From: Sphingomonas anseongensis
GTDB lineage: Bacteria; Pseudomonadota; Alphaproteobacteria; Sphingomonadales; Sphingomonadaceae
Reading direction: 5' to 3'
Length of the DNA: 64,000 nt
Assembly: GCF_023516495.1 (NCBI RefSeq)
Contig: NZ_JAMGBC010000001.1
Location: 2,008,501 to 2,072,500, forward strand
Part shown: one piece after another, positions 1 to 6,525 of the stretch
Layout: each line of letters opens with the position of its first letter
How positions within the stretch are numbered: the first letter of the stretch is position 1
Made by a program: the position numbers and the translations under genes
Notes under the pieces: generated by a model
The model's database searches: none
Seen by the model: the letters and a program-made list of their open reading frames with translations, nothing else
What the model was told of the DNA's origin: nothing

Positions 1-1
1 A

Positions 2-361
2 AATTTGATGGCGCGCTTGCCGAGGTCGCAGCGGACCTGGATTCGCTTCCGTTCGGGCGCCTACAGCGGCGCGAACATGTTCCTGCTGAGCGGCAAGAAG
101 GTGCTTCCCGCGCTCGAAGTGTGGCGGTCGATCGAGCAGGACCGGAAGAAAGCCTGGTCATTGCTGTGGGCGCTTGGACCGCTCACCTTCGTCGGAGCGG
201 CGCTTCGGCTCCGGACCATCCACCAGACGCTCGACAGGATCGGCGAAAGGCTGGGGGCCAAGATCGAGGCGGTCGACCTGTCCGACCCGCTCGCGGCGGT
301 CGACGTCGACAAGCTTGCGGATCACGGGCTGGTCGAGCAGCTGCTCAAGGAACGCTCATGA
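2..361 (+). CDS. NTP-transferase (MobA-like nucleotidyltransferase) family protein, C-terminal part only
   Basis: The frame is open to the left edge, so this is the C-terminal ~119 residues of a longer gene; the first TTG/ATG codons at 5 and 8 are probably internal. The fragment has 'SGANMFLL', a helical stretch with 'LLWALGPLTFVGAALR', and ends with 'AAVDVDKLADHGLVEQLL', which resembles the C-terminal part of MobA-like NTP transferases, where an acidic 'VDVDK' segment binds metal and nucleotide. Family assignment comes from pattern memory of this tail and of its usual partner, a HAD-IB phosphatase, which follows with an ATGA overlap. The pair suggests activated sugar- or polyol-phosphate or phospholipid-headgroup chemistry. 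The substrate cannot be told from the visible part. Confidence 0.6.
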   Translation, partial: NLMARLPRSQRTWIRFRSGAYSGANMFLLSGKKVLPALEVWRSIEQDRKKAWSLLWALGPLTFVGAALRLRTIHQTLDRIGERLGAKIEAVDLSDPLAAVDVDKLADHGLVEQLLKERS

Positions 362-1029
362 GCGACCTTGCGGTCTACGATCTCGACCGGACGATCACCC
401 GTCGCCCGACCTATACCTTGTTCCTGATCCACTGCGCCATGCGGCGGCAGCAATGGCGGCTGGTCTTTGCCCCCGTCGTGGTCCTGGCGATGCTGGCTTA
501 TGCGATGGGCCTGTTCGACCGCGGCCGGCTGAAGGAGATCTGCCAGACGCTGTTGATCGGCCACAAGGTCCATGGGCGAGACCTCATGCCGCTGGCGGAA
601 AGCTTCGCCGATGCGACCATCGCCCGCAACATCCGGCCGGGCGCTCGGAAGGCAATCGAACGTGACCGCTCCGAAGGACGCCGGCTGGTCCTCGCGACCG
701 CATCGTACCGCCTCTACGCCGACGCGATCGCCGAGCGGCTGCATTTCGACGACGTGATCGCCACCGGCTCGGTGATCGGCCTCGATGAGCGCGTGCACGC
801 ACGGATCGAAGGCAGCAATTGCTACGGCGAGGAGAAGATGCGGATGATCGCCGACTGGGTCGAAAAATCAGGCCTGCTCGGCAAGCACGGCCACGTCCGC
901 TTCTATTCCGACCACGCGTCCGACGAGCCGGCGTTCAACTGGTCGGACGAGCCGGTGGCGGTGAACCCGCATGACCGGCTTGCGCGCATGGCCGTGGAGA
1001 GAGGGTGGGCCGTGGAAGATTGGGGCTAA
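358..1029 (+). CDS. HAD-IB family hydrolase (phosphoserine-phosphatase-like)
   Basis: 223-residue HAD-superfamily phosphatase of subclass IB. The nucleophile motif DLDRT (residues 8-12) is followed by a helical cap with hydrophobic segment 36-50. Motif II is 'LATAS' at 112-116, the motif III lysine is K160, and the acidic motif IV is 'YSDHASDEP' at 183-191. All catalytic motifs are present, so it should be active on a small phosphate ester. The start is the ATG that overlaps the previous stop as ATGA, which indicates translational coupling. The last codons (ERGWAVEDWG) recur at 2936-2965 on the far side of the repeat-bounded array, and the stop codon abuts the first repeat copy. The substrate is unknown. 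Confidence 0.85.
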   Translation: MSDLAVYDLDRTITRRPTYTLFLIHCAMRRQQWRLVFAPVVVLAMLAYAMGLFDRGRLKEICQTLLIGHKVHGRDLMPLAESFADATIARNIRPGARKAIERDRSEGRRLVLATASYRLYADAIAERLHFDDVIATGSVIGLDERVHARIEGSNCYGEEKMRMIADWVEKSGLLGKHGHVRFYSDHASDEPAFNWSDEPVAVNPHDRLARMAVERGWAVEDWG

Positions 1030-1057
1030 TGTCTGCTTTCGACCCATTGCGGACATT
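1029..1057 (+). repeat. Palindromic repeat copy 1 (short form)
   Basis: Short copy with arms ATGTCTGC (1029-1036) and GCGGACAT (1049-1056) around the core TTTCGACCCATT. The arms pair over 8 positions including one G-T wobble. The last base of the HAD-IB stop codon is the first base of the repeat. Compared with the long copies it lacks the internal segment containing the second 'TTTCCACCCA' unit. Confidence 0.75.
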
Positions 1058-1081
1058 AGCTAACCCACAGATACTGCACGA

Positions 1082-1489
1082 ATGAACACATCAATCCGAG
1101 CAGCTCTGCTGATCCTGATTGCCACCGCAACCTCGTGCACATCAGAACCGCCTGAACTGGCAAAGTCGCAGTGTTCCCGTGTAGGTCAGCGCTTGGGTGA
1201 AACGCCGGTCAAAGGTTTCATCTTTGGTGAACTTGGCACCAAGGTTTTGCTCAACTCATGTCCTGGCGTTCAAGTCCCCATAACTTTCATTGGCGACGCG
1301 CCACCTGAGTTCATGAAGCTGGTGAGTGTTGCGGTTCAGCGGGAAGACGTGCTTGGTTTTGAGGCAGTAGCTAATGGGTTTGTCGTGCAAGAGCGGGACG
1401 GGGATCCGGTGCTCATTCTAACGAGCTTGGACAAGCTACGAGAGGCCCCCAGCATTGTGGCAGCGAGAGAAACCGCGTCAGGGCAATAG
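1082..1489 (+). CDS. Small putative lipoprotein, function unknown
   Basis: 135 residues. The N-terminus is a lipoprotein signal: two early charged/polar residues, a hydrophobic stretch AALLILIATA, then a lipobox ending at Cys19 (ATSC). The mature ~117 residues contain two further cysteines (in 'KSQCSRVG' and 'LNSCPG') that could pair, and a predicted mixed alpha/beta domain. I do not recognise the family. The start ATG at 1082 lies 25 bases after the first repeat and the stop codon directly abuts the second repeat. Base composition looks less GC-rich than the neighbouring housekeeping genes, consistent with acquisition together with the repeats. Coding status is supported by the intact signal peptide and length; function is unassigned. 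Confidence 0.6.
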   Translation: MNTSIRAALLILIATATSCTSEPPELAKSQCSRVGQRLGETPVKGFIFGELGTKVLLNSCPGVQVPITFIGDAPPEFMKLVSVAVQREDVLGFEAVANGFVVQERDGDPVLILTSLDKLREAPSIVAARETASGQ

Positions 1490-1534
1490 TGTCTGGTTTC
1501 CACCCATTGCAGACGTTTGGTTGCTTTCGACCCA
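1490..1534 (+). repeat. Palindromic repeat copy 2 (short form plus partial second unit)
   Basis: Arms GTCTG (1491-1495) and CAGAC (1510-1514) pair perfectly around TTTCCACCCATT. This differs from the GTCCG/CGGAC arms of the long copies by a matched pair of changes. A partial second unit, TTGCTTTCGACCCA, follows at 1521-1534. It begins immediately after the stop of the upstream lipoprotein ORF. Confidence 0.7.
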
Positions 1535-1555
1535 AGTAGGTGCGAGCGGGAAAAT

Positions 1556-1714
1556 GTGTCCCGTTGGTGGCTTGTCGCTCTAGTCCTGACCGCTGCTCTC
1601 GTGCGGGAGCTGATCGTGTGGCTTGGCTATTCCTGGATCGTGGCAACGAGCGTTGCGATCATTTTGATGGTCGCATTCTTTCTGCTGTCGATCCGACGCC
1701 TGCACAAGCGTTGA
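1556..1714 (+). CDS. Tiny two-helix membrane protein, hypothetical
   Basis: 52 residues from a GTG start at 1556. A longer reading from TTG at 1517 would translate the repeat itself and is unlikely. Two hydrophobic segments (roughly residues 5-22 and 25-45, 'WLVALVLTAALV' and 'IVATSVAIILMVAFFLL') are followed by a basic tail, RRLHKR, suggesting a small inner-membrane protein with a cytoplasmic C-terminus. No family is recognised. It occupies one slot of the repeat-bounded array, with its stop 5 bases before the third repeat. There is no strong ribosome binding site, so expression is uncertain. Confidence 0.4.
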   Translation: MSRWWLVALVLTAALVRELIVWLGYSWIVATSVAIILMVAFFLLSIRRLHKR

Positions 1715-1719
1715 CGCCG

Positions 1720-1773
1720 CGTCCGCTTTCCACCCAAAGTTGCCGTGACTGCTTTCGACCCATTGCGGACATT
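1720..1773 (+). repeat. Palindromic repeat copy 3 (long form)
   Basis: Best full-length copy, 54 bases. Outer arms GTCCGC (1721-1726) and GCGGAC (1765-1770) are perfect complements. Inside are two direct subunits, GCTTTCCACCCA and GCTTTCGACCCA, separated by 'AAGTTGCCGTGACT'. It lies between two tiny membrane-protein ORFs. Confidence 0.8.
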
Positions 1774-1798
1774 GGCTGGCCCGACCAATCTACCCTTC

Positions 1799-1957
1799 AT
1801 GCGGATGCCTGGACCGGCGCTTTCGTGCGTCATCATCGCGGCTGTAATTTCAGCGGCCCTAGTAGCGCTGGGCGATACAACTTGGGGTGTTATCGGATTT
1901 GTTGCCTCGGGGCTGTTTTGGGCGGCTCTCTACGTGCTGGTCGGGGGGAAGCGCTAA
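1799..1957 (+). CDS. Tiny two-helix membrane protein, hypothetical
   Basis: 52 residues from ATG 1799; an in-frame upstream start at 1745 lies within the repeat and is rejected. Two hydrophobic segments ('CVIIAAVISAALVAL' and 'VIGFVASGLFWAALYVLV') are joined by a short turn and followed by a GGKR tail. It is similar in size and layout to the ORF at 1556-1714 but not obviously homologous. The stop TAA is directly followed by repeat copy 4. The family is unrecognised, and the ORF is believable mainly because of its position in the array and its clean two-helix pattern. Confidence 0.4.
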   Translation: MRMPGPALSCVIIAAVISAALVALGDTTWGVIGFVASGLFWAALYVLVGGKR

Positions 1958-1987
1958 CGTCCGCTTTCCACCCAAACTTGCCGCGAC
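1958..1987 (+). repeat. Repeat copy 4 (left half only)
   Basis: CGTCCGCTTTCCACCCAAAC continues to TTGCCGCGAC. It matches the left half of the long form and then diverges, so the right arm is missing. It abuts the TAA stop of the preceding ORF. Confidence 0.65.
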
Positions 1988-2026
1988 AGGAATGGCAGGT
2001 GTCAGCTCCGTCGGGTATGTGATGGC

Positions 2027-2314
2027 ATGGGAGACGTGATTGACCTGGCAACCATCCTTGTCGCTGTCGCTATGATTACGATTGGATCATTCACACTTGG
2101 GCGGTTTTCTAGCCGTGTCGCCTCGCCCACTTCTCGTTCAATGCTGTTGGCGATAGGCATTTCAATGCCGTTGCTCGTGGCAGGAGGGCTTTCTGCTTTC
2201 GTCCCACCCGCACGCGAGATGACCTACAATCTTGTGCCTTTTGGGGTAGCAATCCTACTCCTGCCGGTGTCCACAGTGCTGACGTTGTGGGGAAAGGGTG
2301 CCACCCGAAGCTAA
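2027..2314 (+). CDS. Small three-helix membrane protein, hypothetical
   Basis: 95 residues. Three hydrophobic segments are visible, around residues 5-24 ('LATILVAVAMITIGSFTLG'), 40-60 ('LLAIGISMPLLVAGGLSAFV') and 70-88 ('LVPFGVAILLLPVSTVLTL'), with positively charged connecting and terminal regions (GRFSSR, WGKGATRS). No family is recognised. The ATG at 2027 follows a truncated repeat by ~40 bases, and the TAA stop overlaps the first base of repeat copy 5. Of the small ORFs in the array it has the clearest multi-pass architecture, but function is unknown. Confidence 0.5.
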   Translation: MGDVIDLATILVAVAMITIGSFTLGRFSSRVASPTSRSMLLAIGISMPLLVAGGLSAFVPPAREMTYNLVPFGVAILLLPVSTVLTLWGKGATRS

Positions 2315-2368
2315 TGTCCGCTTTCCACCCAAACCTGCCGCGACCGCCATCGACCCATTGCGGACACT
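2314..2368 (+). repeat. Palindromic repeat copy 5 (long form)
   Basis: Arms ATGTCCGC (2314-2321) and GCGGACA (2360-2366) flank a ~40-base interior containing TTTCCACCCAAA and ATCGACCCATT. It begins on the last base of the preceding stop codon and ends 6 bases before the stop of the minus-strand lipoprotein ORF. Confidence 0.75.
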
Positions 2369-2374
2369 AGAGCA

Positions 2375-2860
2375 CTAGCGCTTACACTCGCCGAAGTAGC
2401 TGCCACAGGGTGGCTCAATCTGTTTCTTCCAATCTGTTTCGATTGTTGGTGAACCATGTCCGCGTAAGGTGAAGTCCACTCGACCATCGCCGATGCCACT
2501 AATTGCCACGCCGTAGGTTGAGCCAGCACGGAGTGCGGGCTGCCCTTTCGACACGAACCCAGCGATTGGCATACCGATGCGCAACGGCATCGTTACTTCG
2601 AGGCAAGAATGATAGATCGGCCCGGCCTCATTCTTATCCAATGTCCACAACAACTTGGACGCATCGAATAGCTCAACCCGCCGGATGCAGTACGATTTGT
2701 CTTGAAGACCGACGAGCCGCCACAAGCTCCACGGGAAGTCCACGACAAGCTGGCCGTTCCGCCATACAACCACGATGTCTCGGCTTGGTGGCTGACATGA
2801 AGTCAGTGCCATAGCCAGAACGGCGAGCGATGCTGCGCGACTGAGCCGACCCATCGTCAA
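2375..2860 (-). CDS. Small putative lipoprotein, function unknown (reverse-oriented member of the array)
   Basis: 161 residues from ATG at 2860. An N-terminal signal with basic residues (GRLSR) and the hydrophobic stretch 'AASLAVLAMAL' leads to a lipobox ending at Cys22 (ALTSC). The mature part contains Trp-rich beta-like segments ('VVVWRNGQLVVDFPWSLWRL') and four further cysteines (including CIRR, SCLE, PCGS, GECKR), suggesting disulfides in the periplasm. The family is unrecognised. It is the only ORF of the array on the minus strand and is packed between repeat copies 5 and 6. Composition is less GC-rich than the flanking genes. Confidence 0.55.
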   Translation of the reverse strand: MTMGRLSRAASLAVLAMALTSCQPPSRDIVVVWRNGQLVVDFPWSLWRLVGLQDKSYCIRRVELFDASKLLWTLDKNEAGPIYHSCLEVTMPLRIGMPIAGFVSKGQPALRAGSTYGVAISGIGDGRVDFTLRGHGSPTIETDWKKQIEPPCGSYFGECKR

Positions 2861-2891
2861 ACGCTACGGCAAACACGCAGCGCTTGAATAG

Positions 2892-2932
2892 ATGTCCGTT
2901 TTCCACCCAAAGTTGCCGTGACTGCTTTCGAC
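2892..2932 (+). repeat. Repeat copy 6 (right end truncated)
   Basis: ATGTCCGTTTTCCACCCAAA and the following interior match the long form up to 'CTGCTTTCGAC', where the sequence switches to the second copy of the HAD-IB 3' end. The right arm is absent. Confidence 0.75.
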
Positions 2933-2971
2933 GCCGAGCGGGGCTGGGCGGTCGAGGATTGGGGGCGTTAG
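2933..2971 (+). pseudogene. Duplicate of the 3' tip of the HAD-IB hydrolase gene
   Basis: Read in frame, this stretch encodes A-E-R-G-W-A-V-E-D-W-G-R-stop. Ten of these residues (ERGWAVEDWG) are identical to the C-terminus of the HAD-IB protein ending at 1029. Over those ten codons the two copies differ at seven positions by eye, all synonymous. The fragment has no start of its own and is fused to a truncated repeat, so it is a remnant. It marks either a second, diverged HAD allele or the original gene end displaced by the array. Confidence 0.65.
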
Positions 2972-3051
2972 CCTCCAAATCGGGAAATAGCTGCGCCAAC
3001 CCCTTGTAACGGCTGCGGTCAGGGCCGATTGTCGAGCCGAGGAGGCTGCAA

Positions 3052-3435
3052 ATGTTTCGCCACGACATCAGTGTCGCCGAACAGGACATCGACACCATGG
3101 GGCACGTCAACAATTCCGTGTACCTTCGGTGGGTTCAGGACGCGGTCGTCCATTACTGGCAGAGCATGGCCCCAGCCGAGGCCGTCGCCAAGCACCTCTG
3201 GGTCGCGCTCAAGCATGAGATCACCTATCGCAAGCCGACCTTCCTGAACGACCGGGTCGTCGCCGAAGTGATCGCCGAAAAGGTGCACGGCGCGCGGAGC
3301 TTTTTCACCACAGTCGTGAAGCGCGGCGAAGAGGTTCTTGCCGAGGTGCGGAGCTCGTGGTGTTGCCTCGACGCGGTAACGATGCGTCCGACGCGGCTAG
3401 GCCAGGACGTGGTCGCCCGCTTCCTTACGGACTAG
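3052..3435 (+). CDS. Acyl-CoA thioesterase, 4-hydroxybenzoyl-CoA thioesterase (hotdog) family
   Basis: 127 residues, the usual length of a single hotdog-fold thioesterase. The signature Asp14-x-x-Gly-His-Val-Asn-Asn ('DTMGHVNNSVYLRW') matches the 4HBT/YbgC motif, in which the Asp activates the attack on the thioester. The ATG at 3052 is preceded by 'GAGGAGG', a good ribosome binding site. The substrate is unassigned; members hydrolyse short to medium or aromatic acyl-CoAs in the cytoplasm. The gene converges on the PLP enzyme downstream, the two stop codons sharing the 4 bases CTAG. Confidence 0.85.
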   Translation: MFRHDISVAEQDIDTMGHVNNSVYLRWVQDAVVHYWQSMAPAEAVAKHLWVALKHEITYRKPTFLNDRVVAEVIAEKVHGARSFFTTVVKRGEEVLAEVRSSWCCLDAVTMRPTRLGQDVVARFLTD

Positions 3436-4742
3436 ACCGCTTCGAGAGCGTTCGCGAAGTCGGCGATGAGGTCGTCGGCATTCTCGACGCCGATGGAGAT
3501 CCGCACCAGGTTCGGAGTGATCCCAAGCGCGGCCTTGCGGTCGTCGGGCACCGACAGGTGGGTCATCGCAGCCGGAGCGCTGGCGAGGGTCTCGGTGCCG
3601 CCAAGGCTGACCGCGAGATGCGCGATCTGCAGGGAGTCGAGGAAGGCGAACGCCTCCTTCTCTCCGCCCTTCAGGTAGAGGGAGAAGGTGGATCCGGCGC
3701 CGGTGCAGTGGCGGTTGTAGATGTCGGCCTGGCGCGACCCCTCTTCGAGGAAGCCGAGGTAGCCGACCTTCTCGACCTTGGGATGATCGCGGAGGAAGGC
3801 GCAGACTTTTTCGGCATTCCTTCCCGCCTTCTCCATCCTGAGCTCGAGAGTTTCGAGACTGCGCAGTAGCATCCAGGCGGTGTTGGGGTCGCAAATGGTG
3901 CCGATCGTGTTGCGCATGCTGCGCACCTGGTTGATCAGGTCCTTGCGGCCGACGAGCCCGCCGGCGACGAGATCGCTGTGCCCGCCGGCATATTTGGTCA
4001 GGCTGTAGATGCTTAGGTCAGCGCCTTGCGCGAGCGGCTTCGCCCACAACGGCCCCAGGAAGGTGTTGTCCATCGCGATCGGCGGCAGTTCGTCCGGCTT
4101 GAAAGCCGCCTTCCGCGCTGCGGCGACGGCTTCCACGTCGACAAGCTGGTTGGTCGGGTTCGCCGGGCTTTCGAGATAGATGAGCGCGACCCGGCCCATG
4201 GTCTTAGCGCGCTCGATGGTCGCGTCGATCTCCTCGCGCGTCGAGCCTGAGGGGAAGTCGACCCACGACACGCCGAACTGGCTGAGGATCTTGGCGATCA
4301 AAGTCTCGGTCGCCGCGTAGAGCGGGCCGGAGTGGACGACGACATCGCCGGGGCGGACGAAGGTGAGCAGGAGCGTCGCGATTGCCGACATTCCGCTGGA
4401 GAAGGACAAAGCGTCGTCGGCGTCCTCCCACAGGCTCAGGCGATCTTCGAGGATCTCCTGGTTCGGGCCGTTGAAGCGGGAGTAAATCAGGCCCTCCGCG
4501 CCGCCGGGGCGCTTGCCGGTCACGCCTTCAAAGAAGCGCTTGCCCGCGGCCGCATTCTCGAAAACAAAGGTGGAGGTGAGGAAGATGGGCGGTTTCAGCG
4601 AGCCTTCGCTGAGCTCCGGGTCGAACCCGTAGCCCATCATCAGGGTCGAGGGGCTGAGCTGGTGATTGCCGATCTTGGTCGGCGATTGCTTGGGCCGGCG
4701 CTTCTGCGTTCCGCTAAGCTCGTTTTCGTTTTCGTTCGTCAT
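3432..4742 (-). CDS. Cystathionine gamma-synthase / methionine gamma-lyase family PLP enzyme
   Basis: 436 residues of the Cys/Met-metabolism PLP family. The PLP lysine is K250 in 'SLTKYAGGHSD', the cofactor-stacking region is 'SSGMSAI' (115-121), D225 in 'MDNTF' contacts the pyridine nitrogen, and the phosphate-binding Y/R pair from the neighbouring subunit is 'YSRF' (87-90). It is somewhat longer than the ~390-residue enzymes because of a charged N-terminal extension (about 30 residues) and an insertion near 68-86. Such enzymes do gamma-replacement or elimination on homoserine esters, cystathionine or methionine. The sequence alone does not fix which reaction. Standing alone on the minus strand, it gives no pathway context. 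Confidence 0.85.
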   Translation of the reverse strand: MTNENENELSGTQKRRPKQSPTKIGNHQLSPSTLMMGYGFDPELSEGSLKPPIFLTSTFVFENAAAGKRFFEGVTGKRPGGAEGLIYSRFNGPNQEILEDRLSLWEDADDALSFSSGMSAIATLLLTFVRPGDVVVHSGPLYAATETLIAKILSQFGVSWVDFPSGSTREEIDATIERAKTMGRVALIYLESPANPTNQLVDVEAVAAARKAAFKPDELPPIAMDNTFLGPLWAKPLAQGADLSIYSLTKYAGGHSDLVAGGLVGRKDLINQVRSMRNTIGTICDPNTAWMLLRSLETLELRMEKAGRNAEKVCAFLRDHPKVEKVGYLGFLEEGSRQADIYNRHCTGAGSTFSLYLKGGEKEAFAFLDSLQIAHLAVSLGGTETLASAPAAMTHLSVPDDRKAALGITPNLVRISIGVENADDLIADFANALEAV

Positions 4743-4789
4743 CGCCGGGCCCTAGCCGATGATTGGGTCGGCCGGAAAGGGAGATGCGG

Positions 4790-5551
4790 TCAGGCAAGCC
4801 CGATGAGGCTGATCTGGCGCCCGTAATCGGGCTCGCGGTTGTGGGTCGCGCGTCGGTAGCTGAAGAAACGGTCCGCATCGGCATAGGTGTCGAGGCCGAG
4901 CGGCTCGACGGAAGCGAGTCCTGCGGCGGCGAGGCGCGAGGCGACGTACGCTTCGAGGTCGAAGTGCGGCCGCTGACCGGCGACGGTCGCGAAGAAGCGG
5001 TCGTTGGTTTCGTCGGCTTCGACGAAGCGCTGGCGGAAGGCTTCGTCCACCTCGTAGCTGGCCTGACCGATGCACGGACCGATGGCCGCGGCGATGCGCT
5101 CGCGCCTTGCGCCGAGGCTTTCCATCGCGGCGATTGCAGAGTCGGTCACTCCGGCAAGCGCTCCGCGCCAGCCTGCGTGCGCTGCCCCTACGACGCCCGC
5201 TTCAGCGTCGGCGAGCAGAACCGGCGCGCAGTCGGCGGTGAGGATTCCGAGAAGGATTCCAGGCCTGTCGGTCGCCATTGCGTCGGCCTTCGGCCGCTGG
5301 TCGTGCGGCCAGGGAGACTGAACGACCACGGCGTCGCCGGAATGGACCTGGTAGACCGTCGCCAGCTGGGCGGCGGGAAGCACCGCCTCGACCGCGCGCT
5401 TCCGGTTCTCGGCGATTGCCTCAGGCTGGTCCGTGCTGCCCGTGCCGACGTTCAGACCAGCGACTATGCCCGTCGAGACGCCGCCTCTCCGGCCAAGGAA
5501 GCCGTGCGGCGTACCTGCGAGCACATTCGTGCGGATCACCTCGACGCTCAT
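4790..5551 (-). CDS. pgeF: Peptidoglycan editing factor PgeF (YfiH/DUF152, polyphenol-oxidase family)
   Basis: 253 residues. The conserved metal/active-site elements are visible: 'VYQVHSGD', 'TADCAPVLL' and 'AHAGWRG', followed by 'IGPCIGQASYEV'. In the family these His/Cys residues bind a metal and act in removing misincorporated L-serine-containing muropeptide precursors; earlier annotations call it multicopper polyphenol oxidase. The start ATG at 5551 overlaps the stop of the upstream methyltransferase as ATGA, although the frame stays open further upstream inside that gene. It is the third gene of the lgt-midA-pgeF operon. Confidence 0.88.
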   Translation of the reverse strand: MSVEVIRTNVLAGTPHGFLGRRGGVSTGIVAGLNVGTGSTDQPEAIAENRKRAVEAVLPAAQLATVYQVHSGDAVVVQSPWPHDQRPKADAMATDRPGILLGILTADCAPVLLADAEAGVVGAAHAGWRGALAGVTDSAIAAMESLGARRERIAAAIGPCIGQASYEVDEAFRQRFVEADETNDRFFATVAGQRPHFDLEAYVASRLAAAGLASVEPLGLDTYADADRFFSYRRATHNREPDYGRQISLIGLA

Positions 5552-6525
5552 TCGAGCCCCGCCGGAGACGGCCAGTCGGGCGAGTGGATCGCCAGCACCT
5601 TGAACAAATCGCCCATCCCGCCCGGGGCCGTCAGACGTGTCCGCGCGGCCCCAATCTCCTCGGCACGGTGGGGATGGGCGGCGGCGAGCGCCTCGGCTCG
5701 TGCCGATATGCCGAGACGCTCGAGCCACTGGCGCTGGGTGACGAGCCGGGTGACTTTCGCTCCGGCGTCCACGGCGGCCTTCGCTACGGCCTCGAAATCG
5801 ACATGGGCGGTCAAATCCTGTTCTCCCGGCTTGTCGAGAACCGGAGCGTAGCGATGGCCGCGGACCGCCTGAAGGGTGTCGCCGGGCGCGCTGCGTTCAT
5901 GTCCGTAATCGATGATGAGCGCCGCGCCGCCGTTGCTGATGAGGCGCTTAGCGATTTCGGCCACGGCCTCGCCGCGCGCCGGCGACTGCTCGACGATCGT
6001 CCCGTCGCGGTCGAAGGCCAGCCCGCCGGCGGCCGCGGTCACCTTGCGCTCGATCCCGTCGACCAGCTGGCGGACCGGGAGCGCGTCGAGGAATTCATTA
6101 GCTACGACCAGCATCGGCGAGTTGGGCAGGGTCGATAGATCGTCGTGCCAGGTCGCTCCGGGAACCGCCTCCGCCTGGGCGCCGCGTAGGATCGGGCTCG
6201 TCTCGACCAAATGGACCGGCGGATCGAGGCCCGCGGACCGAAGCACGCGCAGCGCATCCGCTGCTAACGTCCCTCTGCCAGGCCCGAGCTCGATGTAGAT
6301 TACATCCTCAGGCTTCTCGGCGGCTGCCCAGCAGGCGGCGAGGCACGCGCCGATGAGCTCGCCGAACATCTGGCTGATTTCCGGCGCCGTCGTGAAGTCG
6401 CCACGGGTGCCGAGCGGATCGCGGGTCGCATAATAATAAGCGTTGCACGCGTGCATGAAGGCTTCGACCGTGATGGGACCTTCGGAAAGGATCTGGTCCC
6501 GGAGCGCCCGCTCCAGCGGGGTCAA
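5548..6525 (-). CDS. SAM-dependent methyltransferase, MidA/NDUFAF7 family
   Basis: About 325 residues from a TTG start at 6525 that overlaps the lgt stop (TTGA). This start gives the expected N-terminus '[11 protein letters not shown]'; longer readings run antisense-like through lgt. The conserved family elements are '[19 protein letters not shown]' and the SAM-binding '[14 protein letters not shown]', then '[14 protein letters not shown]' and '[11 protein letters not shown]'. The mitochondrial homologue NDUFAF7/MidA dimethylates an arginine of a complex I subunit during assembly; a role in bacterial complex I assembly is inferred. It is coupled to lgt upstream and pgeF downstream. Confidence 0.85.
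   Translation of the reverse strand: MTPLERALRDQILSEGPITVEAFMHACNAYYYATRDPLGTRGDFTTAPEISQMFGELIGACLAACWAAAEKPEDVIYIELGPGRGTLAADALRVLRSAGLDPPVHLVETSPILRGAQAEAVPGATWHDDLSTLPNSPMLVVANEFLDALPVRQLVDGIERKVTAAAGGLAFDRDGTIVEQSPARGEAVAEIAKRLISNGGAALIIDYGHERSAPGDTLQAVRGHRYAPVLDKPGEQDLTAHVDFEAVAKAAVDAGAKVTRLVTQRQWLERLGISARAEALAAAHPHRAEEIGAARTRLTAPGGMGDLFKVLAIHSPDWPSPAGLE

Larger units (their letters stand above)
1029..2971 (+). other. Repeat-bounded array of five small envelope-protein ORFs (cassette-like island)
   Basis: Between the HAD-IB gene and the thioesterase, five small ORFs (lipoprotein, two tiny two-helix proteins, a three-helix protein, and a second lipoprotein on the opposite strand) lie between six copies of one imperfectly palindromic repeat starting near 1029, 1490, 1720, 1958, 2314 and 2892. 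Stop codons sit within a few bases of a repeat. Spacing is irregular (about 461, 230, 237, 357 and 578 bases), so this is not a CRISPR. By eye the base composition is less GC-rich than the flanks. The right end carries a second copy of the HAD 3' tip. The layout recalls integron cassettes or repeat-mediated insertion, but no integrase is in the window and the repeat lacks a clear attC core. Origin by transfer or recombination is an inference. Confidence 0.6.

Noticed and set aside
1517-1798. Extended small ORFs starting inside the repeats (at 1517 and 1745)
   Set aside because: The N-terminal parts are simply translation of the repeat ('AFDP...'); internal starts at 1556 and 1799 are more sensible.
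1029-2932. CRISPR array
   Set aside because: The repeats are irregularly spaced (230-578 bases), partly truncated, and enclose ORFs; no cas genes are present.
1029-2971. Bona fide integron with attC sites
   Set aside because: No integrase gene is visible, and the repeat arms (GTCCGC/GCGGAC) do not contain the GTTRRRY core expected of attC, so only the layout is integron-like.
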